A stretch of 26,416 nt of DNA from an uncultured Faecalibacterium sp. (GCA_900551435.1 URVW01000028.1:1-26416); one strand, 5' to 3'; counted from the first letter of the stretch, positions 14,702 through 22,175 are shown. Program-made: numbers and translations. Notes: a model not told the origin generated them from the sequence alone.

Positions 14702-15976
14702 TTACTCGTACCGGATGGTCACGCTCTTGGCATGGGCGTGCAGACCCTCGCGCTCAGCAAAGTCCGCGATGCGGGGAGCCACTTCGCCCAGCGCCTCGCG
14801 GGTATAGTAGATGAAGCTGGATTTCTTCACGAAATCGTCCACGCCCAGCGGGCTGGAGAAACGGGCCGTGCCGCTGGTGGGCAGCGTATGGTTGGGGCCG
14901 GCAAAGTAATCGCCCAGCGCTTCCGGAACGTTCCGGCCCAAGAAGATGCTGCCCGCATTGCGGATCTCATTCAGGACACCGAACGGGTCTTCCACGCAGA
15001 CCTCCAAGTGTTCCGGCGCGATGATGTTGCACGCCTCGATGGCCTTGTGCAGGTCCGAGCAGACGATGATCTTGCCGTTGTCGTCCACGCTGGCGCGGGC
15101 GATGGCAGCACGGGGCAGCTGCGGGATCTGAACTTCCAGCTCGGCCTGAACGGCCTTGGCCAGCTCTTCGCTGTCGGTCACGAGGACGGGGCTTGCCAGC
15201 TTGTCGTGCTCGGCCTGACTCAGCAGGTCTGCCGCCACCCATGCCGGGTTGCAGCCGCCGTCCGCCAGCACCAGAATCTCGCTGGGACCGGCGATCATAT
15301 CGATGCCCACCTTGCCGAACACCTTCCGCTTGGCGGTGGCAACGTAGATATTGCCGGGTCCGACGATCTTATCCACAGCCGGGATGCTCTCCGTGCCGTA
15401 GGCCAGCGCCGCCACAGCCTGTGCGCCACCGGTCTTGAAGATCTTGGTCACGCCCGCCGTAGCAGCCGCCGCGAGGATGACCGGGTTCACCTTGCCGTCC
15501 TTGCCCGCCGGGGTCGTCATGACGATCTCCGACACGCCCGCCACCTTGGCCGGGATGACATCCATCAGCACCGTGGACGGATACGCCGCCGTGCCGCCGG
15601 GGACGTAAACGCCCGCCTTCTCGATGGGGGTATATTTCTGGCCCAGCACGATGCCGGGTTTATCGTTCACCACAAAGTTCTTGTGCACCTGCTGGCGGTG
15701 GAAGGCTTCGATGTTGGCCGCTGCCTCGCGCAGGGTCTCGACGAAGTAGGGGTCCATATTCGCAAAGGCCTCGTCGATCTCCTCCTGCGTCACCTGCAGA
15801 TTTTCGATCTCTGCGCCGTCAAACTTCAGCGCATAGTCTTTCAACGCCGCGTCGCCGCGGGCGCGGACCTCGGCAATGATGCCGTCCACGACATCCTCCA
15901 CGTTCTTTTCGGCGCGGATATCGCGGTTCAGAATCTCTTCCGGCTTTAAGTCGTCAAATCGATACAGCTTGATCAT
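14702..15976 (-). CDS. hisD: Histidinol dehydrogenase
   Basis: 424 aa, a Zn- and NAD-dependent enzyme catalysing the last two oxidations from histidinol to histidine. The motifs KAGVYVPGGTAAYPSTVLM, KIVGPGNIYVATAKR, IDMIAGPSEILV, SQAEHDKLASP, APEHLEV, GPNHTLPTSGTARF and GVDDFVKKSSFI are all present, and length matches the family. Its ATG overlaps the TGA of the upstream hisZ-hisG gene (ATGA, 15976-15973), with AGGAGG 7 nt upstream inside that gene. Confidence 0.97.
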   Translation of the reverse strand: MIKLYRFDDLKPEEILNRDIRAEKNVEDVVDGIIAEVRARGDAALKDYALKFDGAEIENLQVTQEEIDEAFANMDPYFVETLREAAANIEAFHRQQVHKNFVVNDKPGIVLGQKYTPIEKAGVYVPGGTAAYPSTVLMDVIPAKVAGVSEIVMTTPAGKDGKVNPVILAAAATAGVTKIFKTGGAQAVAALAYGTESIPAVDKIVGPGNIYVATAKRKVFGKVGIDMIAGPSEILVLADGGCNPAWVAADLLSQAEHDKLASPVLVTDSEELAKAVQAELEVQIPQLPRAAIARASVDDNGKIIVCSDLHKAIEACNIIAPEHLEVCVEDPFGVLNEIRNAGSIFLGRNVPEALGDYFAGPNHTLPTSGTARFSSPLGVDDFVKKSSFIYYTREALGEVAPRIADFAEREGLHAHAKSVTIRYE

Positions 15977-17565
15977 TTTGCAGCCTCCTGTAGCGTTTCC
16001 CGCAGTTTTTCGAGCATTTCATCCATTTCGCGGTGTTTGAACTGATAGCTGGCCTTATTGGCGATGAACCGGGCCGAGATGGGCATGAACTCCGTCACGA
16101 CCTTCAGGCCGTTCTCCCGCAGGGTCGTGCCCGTCTCCACGATGTCCACGATAACATCCGACAGACCCAGAATAGGGGCCAGCTCAATGGAGCCGTTCAG
16201 CTTGATGATGTCGATATCCCGTCCGATGGACGCATAGTAATTTTTCGCGATGTTCACGAACTTGGTCGCCACCCGCACCGGGCGGCTGGGGTCATCCTGA
16301 TAATCTGCCGGGGCGGCGACACACATCCGGCACTTTCCAAGGCCGGTGTCCAGCAGCTCGTAGACATCGGCAGACGCTTCGGTCAGGACGTCCTTTCCCA
16401 CGATGCCCACATCCGCCGCGCCGTGCTCCACATAAATGGCCACATCGCTGGGCTTGACGAGGAAGTAGCGGATGCCCGCTTCGGGGTTCTCGACCACCAG
16501 TTTCCGGGTGGCGTTGTAGTCCTCCATGCAGCCGTAGCCGATGCGGGCCAGCAGGTTGTAGACCTTATCGCCCAAGCGGCCCTTGGGCAGAGCCACGTTC
16601 AGCATGGTCTTGTCGGTTTTCTGCTGCTGGACCGGCGGCAGCGGCGCGCTCAGGCGGTCCAGCTCATCCAGATAGACCGCAAAGCCGACGGCATCCGCGC
16701 CGGGGGTGAATTTCTGCATCAGCAGGTCGTACCGACCGCCCTTGAGCAGCGGACGGGGTAACCCCTGCAGATACCCCTGAAAGACCAGTCCGTTGTAGTA
16801 CTCCATCTCACCGGCCAGCGTAAGGTCCAGCCGGATGCTCCCGCCCGCAGCCTTCAGCGGCGCGGCCAAGGCCCGCAGTTCGGCGGCAGCGGCGCGCATC
16901 CGCTCGTTTTTGCAGAAGCCCTCGGCCCGGGCCAAGGTTTCTTCATAGCCGCCGCAGAGGTCCAGCAGCTGGGTCAGGGTATCGGCGGCATCTTCGCTCA
17001 GGCCCGCCGTCTTGGCAGCAGCCCGAAGTTCATGCGCGTTCTTTTCCCGCAGGAGCTTCAACAGCGCCGGACGGGCATTTGCGGGGACCTCCAGCGCATC
17101 GAACAGGCCGAACAGGTAACCCATGTGGCTGACTTCCAGCACCCACGCCGCGCCCAGCTGTTCCAGCGACTTTGCCGCCAGCAGAACGGTCTGCTGCACC
17201 TGTCTGCCGTCCACTTTTCCCAGCACTTCAAGGCCCATCTGGGAGATTTCCTTGAAGGTGTGGCTCTCCGCCGAGGGGCGGTAGACGTTTTCATGGTAGT
17301 AATATTTCAGCGTTTCGCCCTCGGCGGGCTGAGCCGTCTTGGCGATGGACAGGGTCACGTCCGGCTTCAGGGCCAGCAGACGGCCATCCAAGTCGGTAAA
17401 GGTGATGACCTGTTCCGACGACAAAAAGCTTCGGTTCTCCTGATACAGCCCGTATTCCTCAAAGCGGCCCATGTGGTATTTGCGGCATCCCGCCGCCTCG
17501 TACAACGCCCGCAGCGCAAAGGATGCACGTTCCTTCGGCTGCAGATACGATAGATCAAACTCCAT
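15973..17565 (-). CDS. hisG: ATP phosphoribosyltransferase: HisZ-HisG fusion protein
   Basis: A single 530-aa frame that joins two proteins normally separate. Residues about 1-305 are HisZ, the HisRS-like regulatory subunit, with LKPDVTLSIAKT, YYYHENVYRPS, a Q-M-G-EVLG motif and YYNGLVFQGYL. After a linker rich in Pro/Gln/Lys (about 306-320), residues 321-530 are the short-form catalytic HisG: MLNVALPKGRLGDK, DVGIVGKDVL, the PRPP loop DIVETGTTLRENGL. The HisG Met (16605) has no ribosome binding site, so separate initiation is unlikely. The start at 17565 is set by GGGAG at 8 nt; a TTG start at 17637 is a weaker alternative. It is the first gene of the his operon and catalyses the committed, feedback-controlled step. 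Confidence 0.92.
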   Translation of the reverse strand: MEFDLSYLQPKERASFALRALYEAAGCRKYHMGRFEEYGLYQENRSFLSSEQVITFTDLDGRLLALKPDVTLSIAKTAQPAEGETLKYYYHENVYRPSAESHTFKEISQMGLEVLGKVDGRQVQQTVLLAAKSLEQLGAAWVLEVSHMGYLFGLFDALEVPANARPALLKLLREKNAHELRAAAKTAGLSEDAADTLTQLLDLCGGYEETLARAEGFCKNERMRAAAAELRALAAPLKAAGGSIRLDLTLAGEMEYYNGLVFQGYLQGLPRPLLKGGRYDLLMQKFTPGADAVGFAVYLDELDRLSAPLPPVQQQKTDKTMLNVALPKGRLGDKVYNLLARIGYGCMEDYNATRKLVVENPEAGIRYFLVKPSDVAIYVEHGAADVGIVGKDVLTEASADVYELLDTGLGKCRMCVAAPADYQDDPSRPVRVATKFVNIAKNYYASIGRDIDIIKLNGSIELAPILGLSDVIVDIVETGTTLRENGLKVVTEFMPISARFIANKASYQFKHREMDEMLEKLRETLQEAAK

Positions 17566-17656
17566 CTCGATGCTCCCCCGTTCCTCGATCTTCCCAAGCA
17601 CTTTCGCGGCGCATTCCGCGCGGCTGGGCAGACGCAAACCTTTCTGACGTTATTTT

Positions 17657-17674
17657 ACTTTATCTAGCTAAAGT
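17657..17674. promoter_or_regulatory. Palindromic operator candidate in the his operon leader
   Basis: ACTTTA-TCTAGC-TAAAGT, with 6-bp arms, flanked by TTTTAC on the left and TGTAAAG on the right, which extends the symmetry. It lies about 30 nt downstream of the predicted start of transcription. The central CTAG and the symmetry resemble operators of the TrpR superfamily, to which the his regulator HisR/YerC belongs. The assignment to that regulator is an inference. Confidence 0.5.
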
Positions 17675-17708
17675 TGTAAAGTAGGAAAGTGAAAGATTTT
17701 TCATCTCT

Positions 17709-17737
17709 ATCATACAATTTTTCTGTGCGTTTGTACA
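17709..17737 (-). promoter_or_regulatory. Putative sigma-A promoter of the his operon
   Basis: On the minus strand TGTACA (17737-17732) and TATGAT (17714-17709) are 17 bp apart. The region between this and hisZ-hisG (17566-17702) contains no T-box motif; it does contain the palindrome at 17657-17674. Confidence 0.55.
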
Positions 17738-17800
17738 GGAATGCGAAATTGTTTCATCGCAGGGGCAAAACAGATGATTTCTTCCCAAAACATTCCGCCC

Positions 17801-17886
17801 AAAAACAAAACAGCCGCCGCACAGAGGGGCTTTCGTTCCGCCATCGCCGTGCGATGTGCCGGAACCGCTTCCTGTGCGGCAGCTGT
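17801..17886 (-). terminator. Compound intrinsic terminator after thioredoxin
   Basis: On the minus strand ACAGCTGCCGCACAG (17886-17872) pairs with CTGTGCGGCGGCTGT (17824-17810) with one non-Watson-Crick pair, followed by TTTTGTTTTT. The 47-nt loop itself holds a nested hairpin (GTTCCG...CGGAAC around ATCGC/GCGAT). It separates trxA from the his operon. Confidence 0.85.
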
Positions 17887-17903
17887 TTGAATGTGCTTTT
17901 GAT

Positions 17904-18215
17904 TTAGACGTTCAGCAGCGCCAGAACGCCGCTCTTGGGGCGTGCGCCGACGGTCTGGTTGACCAGCTTGCCGTCCTTGAACACCAGCAGGGTGGGAATG
18001 CTCATCACGCCGAACTGGGCCGCGAGGTCGGGCTGTTCGTCCACATTGACCTTGCCCACCTTGATGTCGGTGCGCTCTTCGGCCACTTCATCCACGATGG
18101 GCGAAAGCATCCGGCAGGGGCCGCACCAGCTGGCCCAGAAGTCCAGCAGCACGGGCTTGTCGCTGTGCAGCACTTCGGTGTCAAAATTTGCGCTCGTAAT
18201 GGTCATCGGTTCCAT
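17904..18215 (-). CDS. trxA: Thioredoxin
   Basis: 103 aa, a cytoplasmic dithiol-disulfide reductant. The active site is FWASWCGPCRML (WCGPC at about residues 28-32); cis-Pro is in SIPTLLVFKDG. Length and domain are standard. The start at 18215 has GGAGG (18228-18224) 8 nt upstream. A TATACT -10 candidate lies at 18263-18258 on the minus strand without a clear -35. It sits as a single gene between two terminators. Confidence 0.97.
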   Translation of the reverse strand: MEPMTITSANFDTEVLHSDKPVLLDFWASWCGPCRMLSPIVDEVAEERTDIKVGKVNVDEQPDLAAQFGVMSIPTLLVFKDGKLVNQTVGARPKSGVLALLNV

Positions 18216-18303
18216 ATCGTTTTCCTCCTGAGAGTTTGTGTTTCATTCGATGGCACTAGTATACCCCAAAACGGCGGCGGGTTCCGTGACCAACTCACAA
18301 AAT

Positions 18304-18346
18304 GCAAAAAGCGGCGGCCCGCCCCGCTTTGGGGAGAGCCGCCGCT
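18304..18346 (-). terminator. Intrinsic terminator after the MAM-like gene pair
   Basis: On the minus strand AGCGGCGGC (18346-18338) pairs with GCCGCCGCT (18318-18310), with an inner CCCC/GGGG stem, followed by TTTTTGC. It closes the two-gene transcription unit that starts at 19295. Confidence 0.85.
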
Positions 18347-18399
18347 CAAAACTGCCCTTTGGAGTTCTCCAATCGGTCTGGTCTAGTTTTTCTCTAGCC

Positions 18400-18738
18400 T
18401 TAAGCCGTCAGGATGCAAAGTGCGGTGATCGGGAACAGGCTGACTGCTGCGCCGCCAGCGCAGATGCCCTTGAATGCACTCAGCAGATCCTTCTGCATGT
18501 AGTTGACATAAGTATTCAGGCCGCCCTCGATCAGCTGAGCCGCATCCTGCTTCTTGTGTGCCTTGACATAGGCGCGGGTAGCGACCATGCCCTTGTAGTA
18601 GTTGTAGATACCCCAGATGCCGAAGCCAGCCTCTGCCAGATACAGAACCGTGCTGCCAATGCCGCCGCCCTCGGTATAGGTCATTTCTTCTTCGGTCATG
18701 ACGTTGTAGTTCGCGGGCATCATCAATTTCTTTTCCAT
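18400..18738 (-). CDS. MAM-like double-glycine-leader peptide, precursor 1
   Basis: 112 aa. The first 25 residues look like a bacteriocin-type leader: PANYNVMTEEEMTYTEGG ends in Gly24-Gly25, the cleavage site used by C39-peptidase ABC exporters. The leader is very close to that of Faecalibacterium MAM (recalled as beginning MMMPANYSV and ending MTYVNGG). The 87-residue core has a Gly-rich start, a helix with FGIWGIYNYY, a polar lysine-rich middle, and a hydrophobic, Gly/Ala-rich C-terminus with two Cys. The start at 18738 has AAAGGAG (18752-18746) 7 nt upstream. It lies 97 nt downstream of a paralog with the same leader. The function of the core is unknown: bacteriocin, signal or MAM-like effector are all possible. 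Confidence 0.82.
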   Translation of the reverse strand: MEKKLMMPANYNVMTEEEMTYTEGGGIGSTVLYLAEAGFGIWGIYNYYKGMVATRAYVKAHKKQDAAQLIEGGLNTYVNYMQKDLLSAFKGICAGGAAVSLFPITALCILTA

Positions 18739-18835
18739 AGTAACACTCCTTTGAAAGCAATATAAATCAGGCGGCATTCCCTGCCGCATGTTTCCAAACA
18801 AATGCTCATGGGGCACACGAGAGAAGCTTCTTCTC

Positions 18836-19180
18836 TCAGACGAGGACCAAGATCAGGCTGATGGGAGCCAGACCCACCACCATAGCGGTGGAAACGGCAT
18901 CGCGCAGGAAGTTCGACGGGCTCTTGGTCATATCCTCGCCGATATCATCGATCGCGCGGCCGATCACGGTAAAGGCATTGCCCTCGCGGTTGGCCTTGTT
19001 GTTCAGCCAGCTGCGGGCGGTGGAAATGCCCCAGATGTAGCTTGCACCCAGCACCACGCTGCCTACGACAGTCGCTGCGGTCTTGAACACATCCGTTGCG
19101 GCGCTTCCGCCCTCGGTATAGGTCATCTCTTCTTCGGTCAGCACCGCATACTCTGCGGGCAGGTAAAGTTCGTTTCTCAT
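18836..19180 (-). CDS. MAM-like double-glycine-leader peptide, precursor 2
   Basis: 114 aa. Leader of exactly the same length as precursor 1: PAEYAVLTEEEMTYTEGG ending at Gly24-Gly25. The 89-residue core starts SAATDVF. It shares an IWGI motif in its first hydrophobic helix and an xPI(S/T)-hydrophobic C-terminus with precursor 1, but the middle differs and there is no Cys. The start at 19180 is chosen because GAGGG (19193-19189) is 8 nt upstream; the ATG at 19186 would be too close. It is the first gene of the pair and has a good promoter at 19267-19295. No exporter is encoded within the window. Confidence 0.82.
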   Translation of the reverse strand: MRNELYLPAEYAVLTEEEMTYTEGGSAATDVFKTAATVVGSVVLGASYIWGISTARSWLNNKANREGNAFTVIGRAIDDIGEDMTKSPSNFLRDAVSTAMVVGLAPISLILVLV

Positions 19181-19266
19181 ATTCATTTCCCTCTTGATCG
19201 GCAGTCTCATTTCCGCCGCATCTCACAGCCGCCATGCCATGATTCCCATTCCCTTTTTGCAAGCTC

Positions 19267-19295
19267 ATTTTACTACACAAGTCCGTTTTCTGCAA
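19267..19295 (-). promoter_or_regulatory. Sigma-A promoter of the MAM-like pair
   Basis: On the minus strand TTGCAG (19295-19290) and TAAAAT (19272-19267) with a 17-bp spacer. The leader to the start codon at 19180 is about 80 nt. Confidence 0.65.
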
Positions 19296-19357
19296 TACAT
19301 TCTGTGCAAAATGGCGAAAAATTGGAGACTCGCATGAAAACAATGAGAAATCTTTGT

Positions 19358-19384
19358 GAAAAAAGACTGCAATTTTTTGGTCTT
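19358..19384 (-). terminator. Weak terminator after the DHHW gene
   Basis: On the minus strand AAGAC (19384-19380) pairs with GTCTT (19367-19363), followed by a T-run to 19358. The stem is only 5 bp and its left arm touches the stop codon, so it is probably leaky. Confidence 0.35.
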
Positions 19385-20553
19385 CAGCCCGCGACCCCTG
19401 CGCGATAGAGATATGGGTCGCTGGTGAAGTTCGAATAGCTGTACAACACCAGAATGGCGTCGTAGTCATTTTCCGCGATGAGCTGGTCCAGACCATAGTT
19501 GTAGTTCCGGAAATCCACCACATCGATGGCGGCATAATTGGCCGTCAGATAGGGCACGAAGCTGTTGGCGTAGCTGTCTTTGATAACAAGGATTTTTCCG
19601 GTCCCGTCGCCCTCGACCCGGCTCAGGCCGTTGTTGCCGTGCAGGAACATCGCGTACTTGTCGTAGACGGCCAGCTTGTCGGTGTCATACAGACCGGTCG
19701 TGGTCCCATCCGCAGGCTGGCCCGGGCCGGTGACGTTCCAGATGGTCAGGCGGTTGGGCAGATCGTACCATGTGATGGTATCCGGCACGGCATTCCACGT
19801 CCGGGCCTTGGAATAGTTGGTCCCGTAAAAATCCTCTGCCGTCTCGGCGGTGTGGGCGTCGCGGTCAAAAGGCGTCAGGCCCAGTTCTTTGCAGAACTGC
19901 TCATAGGTATAATATGCGCCCAGCGTCGTCCAGTGATGGTCGGTGCGGTAATACAGATACTCGTCCTTGTGTTCGGCCAGCGTACTGATCACATTGATGA
20001 ACCGGCCGTTCTGCATCACAGCCCCGCCCGCTTCGTTGATGAGCGCTTCTTCGTCCACCTGCGGCGCACCGGCGGGCAGGTCCTCCGGGTAGAGGACATC
20101 CGCCGACGGGACCAGCATGAAGTTCACCTTTCCCGGATAGCGTGCGCTCAGCGACTGCACCGCCGCAAGGTTCTTGGCCCATGTTTTGGCTTCGCTGTCC
20201 AGCACGCGATACCGCCGGGGGAACATCTTGTGCTCCTTGCCCAGCAGGATGCCGCCGCTCTGGGTCTTTTGGAACAGGACCGTCTCGGACAGGCTCTGCA
20301 GACTGATCCACTGGTCCCGCCCGAACACCTGATCTTTGACGTATTTCGTGTAGTTGGTGAAGTAGCTGTTCAACCCGTCCACCGACACGGCGGACAGCTT
20401 CGGCTTCTGGGTCAGGGTCTTGTTTTCCAGCTCACTGTATGCGCGGTCCGGCGTCAGGAGGTCCAGCACGAACAGCGCGATGAAAAACAGGCTGAACGCC
20501 AGCAGCACCGGATACTGCCGCAGCGAGGAAGCGCGTTTTGTGTGTTTTTCCAT
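19384..20553 (-). CDS. DHHW family (AlgX/DltD-like SGNH) exported protein
   Basis: 389 aa. One N-terminal transmembrane segment (about residues 13-32) anchors a large extracytoplasmic domain. The signature YYRTDHHWTTLGAYYTYEQF, near residue 203, and the C-terminal LVIKDSYANSFVPYL segment place it in the DHHW/AlgJ-AlgX-like group of SGNH-hydrolase-fold proteins. These partner with MBOAT proteins to transfer acyl groups onto cell-surface polymers. The MBOAT gene ends 12 nt upstream and its stop overlaps this gene's ribosome binding site (AGGAGG, 20566-20561), so the two are co-translated. The acceptor polymer is unknown. Confidence 0.85.
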   Translation of the reverse strand: MEKHTKRASSLRQYPVLLAFSLFFIALFVLDLLTPDRAYSELENKTLTQKPKLSAVSVDGLNSYFTNYTKYVKDQVFGRDQWISLQSLSETVLFQKTQSGGILLGKEHKMFPRRYRVLDSEAKTWAKNLAAVQSLSARYPGKVNFMLVPSADVLYPEDLPAGAPQVDEEALINEAGGAVMQNGRFINVISTLAEHKDEYLYYRTDHHWTTLGAYYTYEQFCKELGLTPFDRDAHTAETAEDFYGTNYSKARTWNAVPDTITWYDLPNRLTIWNVTGPGQPADGTTTGLYDTDKLAVYDKYAMFLHGNNGLSRVEGDGTGKILVIKDSYANSFVPYLTANYAAIDVVDFRNYNYGLDQLIAENDYDAILVLYSYSNFTSDPYLYRAGVAG

Positions 20554-20565
20554 CCAAAAGCCTCC

Positions 20566-21984
20566 TCAGAAATTAAAGTACAGGAACGGGCTGTTGGTAC
20601 TGCCCACGACGTAGGCCGTCGAGAGCACCAGCAGGACCAGCACCGTGGCCACACGGGTCACCGTGCGGCGGCGCAGGGCGTTCCAAAGCTTTTCGATGAG
20701 CGGGGTGCAGCAGACCACCGAAACGGCCAGCAGCACGCTGTAGTTGCGCAGGAAGTACACCGGCGAGACGCCGCCCGTCGGCACGAACAGCCGTTGGAAC
20801 AGCAGCCCGAAGCCCACGCCCGCGTCGTTGCCCACGAACATCGCCCAGCCCACGACCACCAAGAACATGGTGTAGATGTGAGGCCAGACCTTGCCCTTTT
20901 CAAGGTGCTTGAGCAGGAACAGCTTTTCGATGGCCAGCAGCACGAAGTAATACAGGCCCCAGCAGATGAAGTTCCAGTTTGCGCCGTGCCAGATGCCGGT
21001 CAGCAGCTCCACGACGAACAGGTTAAGGATCTGCCGCTTCAGGCCCTTGCGGTTTCCGCCCAGCGGGATATAGACGTATTCCCGGAACCAGCCGGAAAGG
21101 GTCATATGCCAGCGGCGCCAGAATTCCGTGATGGAGCGCGAGATATAGGGATAGTTGAAGTTCTGCGGGAAATCGAAGCCCAGCATCTTGCCCATGCCGA
21201 TGGCCATCATCGAATAACCCGAAAAGTCAAAATACAGCTGGAGCGAATAGGCGATAACGCCCAGCCAGACCAGTGCCGTGGACGCCGCATCCAGCCCCAC
21301 ATAGGTCGTGGACGGACTGCCCGCCACACCGATGATATCCGTCCAGAGTGCACCAACGGCATCCGCCAGCAGGACCTTTTTCGCCAGACCAAAGGTGAAC
21401 AGCGTCATGCCCTCTTCGATCTGCTTCAGGCTGTAGCGGTCCTTGTAGACGTGCAGCTGTGCCGAGACATCGCGGTACTTGACGATGGGTCCCGCGATGA
21501 GCTGCGGGAACATGACCACATACGCGCCAAAATCGATGATGTTGTGTTCGGTTTTGACATCCCGGCGGTAGACGTCGATGGTATAGGAAAGGGTCTGGAA
21601 GGTGTAAAAGCTGATCCCCAGCGGCAGGGTGCTGATGCCCTGAATGGACGCAAAGCTTGTCCCCAGCAGCGCGTTCAGGCTGGACAGAACGAAGTTCGCG
21701 TACTTGAAATAGAACAGCATCCCCAGACTGCCCGCCAGCGCGATGAGCAGAAGCACCCTGCGGACGGCGGGGTTCTGGTCCCACCGTTCCAGCCCAAGGC
21801 CGCACAGATAGTTGATGAGGATGAGCGCCAGCATGACCGGGAAAAACCGGACCTCGCCCCAGCAGTAGAACACCAGACTGCACCCGAACAGAACAGCATT
21901 CTTGAGCTTTGCGGGCGCGAGATAATACAGCGCCAGCGTGATGGGGAGAAACCGGAACAGGAAAAGGATGGTGCTGAAAACCAC
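20566..21984 (-). CDS. MBOAT family membrane-bound O-acyltransferase
   Basis: 472 aa, polytopic membrane protein of the AlgI/DltB type. It presents acyl groups from inside to the outer face for transfer to a surface polymer. The family core is clear: SITEFWRRWHMTLSGWFREYVYIPLGG and LTGIWHGANWNFICWGLYY, whose His is the conserved putative catalytic residue, plus YFKYANF near the N-terminus. A GTG start at 21984 is chosen because AGGAGG (21996-21991) lies 6 nt upstream and the protein then begins with its first membrane helix; a longer frame from 22083 would translate through the repeat element. The U-tract of a terminator-like hairpin ends 3 nt before the ribosome binding site, so expression may depend on readthrough. 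Confidence 0.9.
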   Translation of the reverse strand: MVFSTILFLFRFLPITLALYYLAPAKLKNAVLFGCSLVFYCWGEVRFFPVMLALILINYLCGLGLERWDQNPAVRRVLLLIALAGSLGMLFYFKYANFVLSSLNALLGTSFASIQGISTLPLGISFYTFQTLSYTIDVYRRDVKTEHNIIDFGAYVVMFPQLIAGPIVKYRDVSAQLHVYKDRYSLKQIEEGMTLFTFGLAKKVLLADAVGALWTDIIGVAGSPSTTYVGLDAASTALVWLGVIAYSLQLYFDFSGYSMMAIGMGKMLGFDFPQNFNYPYISRSITEFWRRWHMTLSGWFREYVYIPLGGNRKGLKRQILNLFVVELLTGIWHGANWNFICWGLYYFVLLAIEKLFLLKHLEKGKVWPHIYTMFLVVVGWAMFVGNDAGVGFGLLFQRLFVPTGGVSPVYFLRNYSVLLAVSVVCCTPLIEKLWNALRRRTVTRVATVLVLLVLSTAYVVGSTNSPFLYFNF

Positions 21985-21999
21985 AGTGTTCCTCCTTTG

Positions 22000-22175
22000 A
22001 AAAAAGAGCTGTTGCAAAACGTGCTCAACCTCTCCGTCACGGCTGTGCCGTGCCGCCTCTCCTAGCAGGAGAGGCCTTGGCATGACGGAAAGCCTTCTCT
22101 CTTCGCCAGAGGTTCCCCTGTTAGGGGAGCTGTCGAGCGAATGCGAGACTGAGAGGTTCGTTTTGCAGCAGCCCC
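22000..22175 (-). terminator. Terminator-like stem interrupted by a repeat, abutting the MBOAT ribosome binding site
   Basis: On the minus strand GGGCTGCTGCAAAACG (22174-22159) pairs with CGTTTTGCAACAGCTC (22021-22006), 15 of 16 positions counting one G-U pair, followed by TTTTTT (22005-22000). The loop is repeat copy C. It ends transcription from the DUF4358 gene or attenuates it before MBOAT. No promoter is visible between this T-run and the MBOAT start. Confidence 0.65.
22027..22158. repeat. Structured dispersed repeat, copy C (132 bp)
   Basis: Same ends as copies A and B (AACCTCTCCGTC, GACTGAGAGGTT). Stem 1 here is CACGGC (22038-22043) with GCCGTG (22047-22052): two base pairs differ from CAATGC/GCATTG in A and B, and both sides have changed, so pairing is kept. 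Stem 2 CCTCTCC/GGAGAGG is conserved. Stem 3 is TTCCCC/GGGGAG instead of the B form CTCTCC/GGAGAG, again with matched changes. Confidence 0.88.

Noticed and set aside
17566..17637. A TTG start for the hisZ-hisG gene at 17637
   Set aside because: It would add 24 residues with no counterpart in HisZ; the ATG at 17565 has a better ribosome binding site and fits the family N-terminus.
17566..17702. A histidine T-box riboswitch in the his leader
   Set aside because: No AGGGTGGNACCGCG-type T-box sequence and no terminator/antiterminator pair is visible. The only strong hairpin is the trxA terminator further upstream.
19639..22065. An 808-codon open frame on the plus strand
   Set aside because: It is antisense to the DHHW and MBOAT genes, is very rich in Arg, His and Gln, and matches no family. 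It is a shadow frame.
7542..22158. The three repeat copies as a CRISPR array or an insertion sequence
   Set aside because: The copies are far apart, 132-175 bp long, without spacers, and none encodes a transposase.
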